DNA of 62,190 nucleotides from Sphingomonadales bacterium (GTDB taxonomy: Bacteria > Pseudomonadota > Alphaproteobacteria > Sphingomonadales > Sphingomonadaceae): positions 1 to 62,190 of the forward strand of contig JAAFIB010000009.1 of NCBI GenBank assembly GCA_013297725.1. The letters are read 5' to 3'. Position 1 is the first letter of the stretch. The number at the start of each line of letters is the position of its first letter. The position numbers and the translations under genes were made by a program. Under the pieces are notes generated by a model. It was given only the letters and a program-made list of their open reading frames with translations, was not told where the DNA came from and ran no database searches. Positions 61,402-62,190 of this stretch are shown here, in pieces.

Positions 61402-62190
61402 ATGGGGAAAGCAATCAAACCGGGAATTTTCGCGCTGCCGTTATTGGCAATCGCGATTGCAACGTCGACGCCAATTCTGGCCAAGCCGCATGCTGCGCCG
61501 CCTTCTGGAGTCGAGCGCACTGCGCCTTGGAATAGTGATAAGTCCGATTTGCCTGCGGATGAAAGCATCATCTATGGCCGCCTGCCCAATGGTCTGCGCT
61601 ATGCAATCCGCCCCAACAATCGTCCGCAGAATCAGGTTCTGGTGCGGATGGCGTTTGATTTTGGGTCTGCGGCCGAGGCGGAGGACGAGCAGGGGCTTGC
61701 GCATTTTATCGAGCATATGGCGTTTAACGGTACGACGAACGTTCCCGAGGGCGAAATGGTGAAGATGCTGGAGCGGCTGGGGCTAGCCTTTGGCGCTGAT
61801 ACCAATGCCTCAACCGGCTATACGATGACCGATTACCGGCTGGACCTGCCAAAGTCTGATCCAGCGTTGATTGAACGCGCACTGTTTTTGATGCGGGAAA
61901 CAGCCAGCGAGATTATTTTTGATCCGGCAGCAGTTGACCGCGAACGCGGCGTTGTGATCGCCGAAATGCGGCAACGGGAGAATTATCAGTATCAGCAAAG
62001 CCGGGCATTGCAGGAGCTGTTTTATCCCGGCAGTTTTTACTCCACGCGCTACCCGATTGGGAAAAAAGAGGTGCTGGAGACGGCTCCTGCGGAACGGCTG
62101 AAAGCGCTCTATCGCAAATATTATACGCCCGATCGTGCAAGGATTGTTGTCGTGGGGCCAATTGATCCGGTTGCGATTGAACGCGAAATT
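61402..62190 (+). CDS. M16-family zinc peptidase, N-terminal part (3' end outside window)
   Basis: Secreted pitrilysin/PqqL-like protease. The 263 visible codons start MGKAIKPGIFALPLLAIAIA with a signal peptide, then IIYGRLPNGLRYAIRPNN, the inverted zinc motif HFIEH (in GLAHFIEHMAFNGT) and the downstream Glu in RGVVIAEMRQRE. The frame is open to the end of the window. Separated from purC by the repeat-flanked insert. Confidence 0.94.
   Translation, partial: MGKAIKPGIFALPLLAIAIATSTPILAKPHAAPPSGVERTAPWNSDKSDLPADESIIYGRLPNGLRYAIRPNNRPQNQVLVRMAFDFGSAAEAEDEQGLAHFIEHMAFNGTTNVPEGEMVKMLERLGLAFGADTNASTGYTMTDYRLDLPKSDPALIERALFLMRETASEIIFDPAAVDRERGVVIAEMRQRENYQYQQSRALQELFYPGSFYSTRYPIGKKEVLETAPAERLKALYRKYYTPDRARIVVVGPIDPVAIEREI

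Noticed and set aside
1-62190. CRISPR array or classical insertion sequence
   Set aside because: No regularly spaced direct repeats and no transposase or integrase gene were found on either strand.

Overview
The window looks like chromosomal DNA of an alphaproteobacterium, most probably a member of the Sphingomonadales of the Sphingorhabdus/Sphingopyxis kind. This is inferred from gene families and order: a CC_3452-family protein, NDUFA12 next to a DUF2155 protein and aat, maf next to an RNase E/G-like gene, yacG and tRNA-Phe, a single bifunctional Rsh, CarD, CobS, and several secreted prolyl-oligopeptidase and amidohydrolase proteins. No rRNA, CRISPR array, prophage or classical insertion sequence is visible. 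Two tRNA genes (Met-CAT and Phe-GAA) are present.

Layout. Bases 1-2774 hold the end of leuS, lptE and holA. Bases 2778-5842 hold a secreted DUF4402 protein, msrB and a class A penicillin-binding protein. Bases 5895-13318 hold a suf iron-sulfur assembly operon (Rrf2 regulator, sufB, sufC, sufD, sufS, sufT, sufA). Five extra genes sit inside it: a DUF559 nuclease, two small unknown genes, a GNAT acetyltransferase and a DUF7336 protein. All 11 gene junctions from the regulator to sufA overlap by 1-8 bases. Bases 13377-14887 hold a HAD pyrimidine nucleotidase and dapD. Bases 14897-20665 are a more accessory stretch: two TetR regulators, a sterol-desaturase-like enzyme, a TspO-like membrane protein, a DUF465 protein with a structured leader, and TerC. 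Bases 20682-30096 hold an HNH protein, a haem membrane protein, two secreted hydrolases, two DUF3617 lipoproteins, a cyclophilin, queA, bamE, a DUF177 protein, a CDP-alcohol phosphatidyltransferase and an M48 protease. Bases 30277-45525 hold glcB, a mannose-6-phosphate isomerase, a LytTR two-component pair, trmB, a ferredoxin-reductase-type flavoprotein, the maf-RNase-yacG cluster, a TonB receptor, and cobS with a DUF900 hydrolase. Bases 45702-62190 hold a very large amidohydrolase, rsh, a prolyl oligopeptidase, HxlR and CarD regulators, two GIN-domain proteins, a DUF192 protein, NDUFA12, a DUF2155 protein, aat, purC, a small OB-fold-like protein and the start of an M16 peptidase.

The most interesting theme is small-scale genome invasion of essential genes. 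(1) Between sufB and sufC a DUF559 nuclease gene is bounded by inverted GC-rich palindromes that lie inside its own reading frame. It ends in a second copy of the sufB 3' end that matches in protein but has diverged at synonymous sites. (2) At purC, a 22-bp perfect direct repeat containing the end of the gene flanks a 617-bp AT-rich insert with one gene. (3) Palindromic repeats of other families are read in frame inside sufC (about 32 extra residues) and inside the signal-peptide region of lptE. (4) The aat reading frame has apparently lost its stop and runs antisense through the end of the neighbouring DUF2155 gene.
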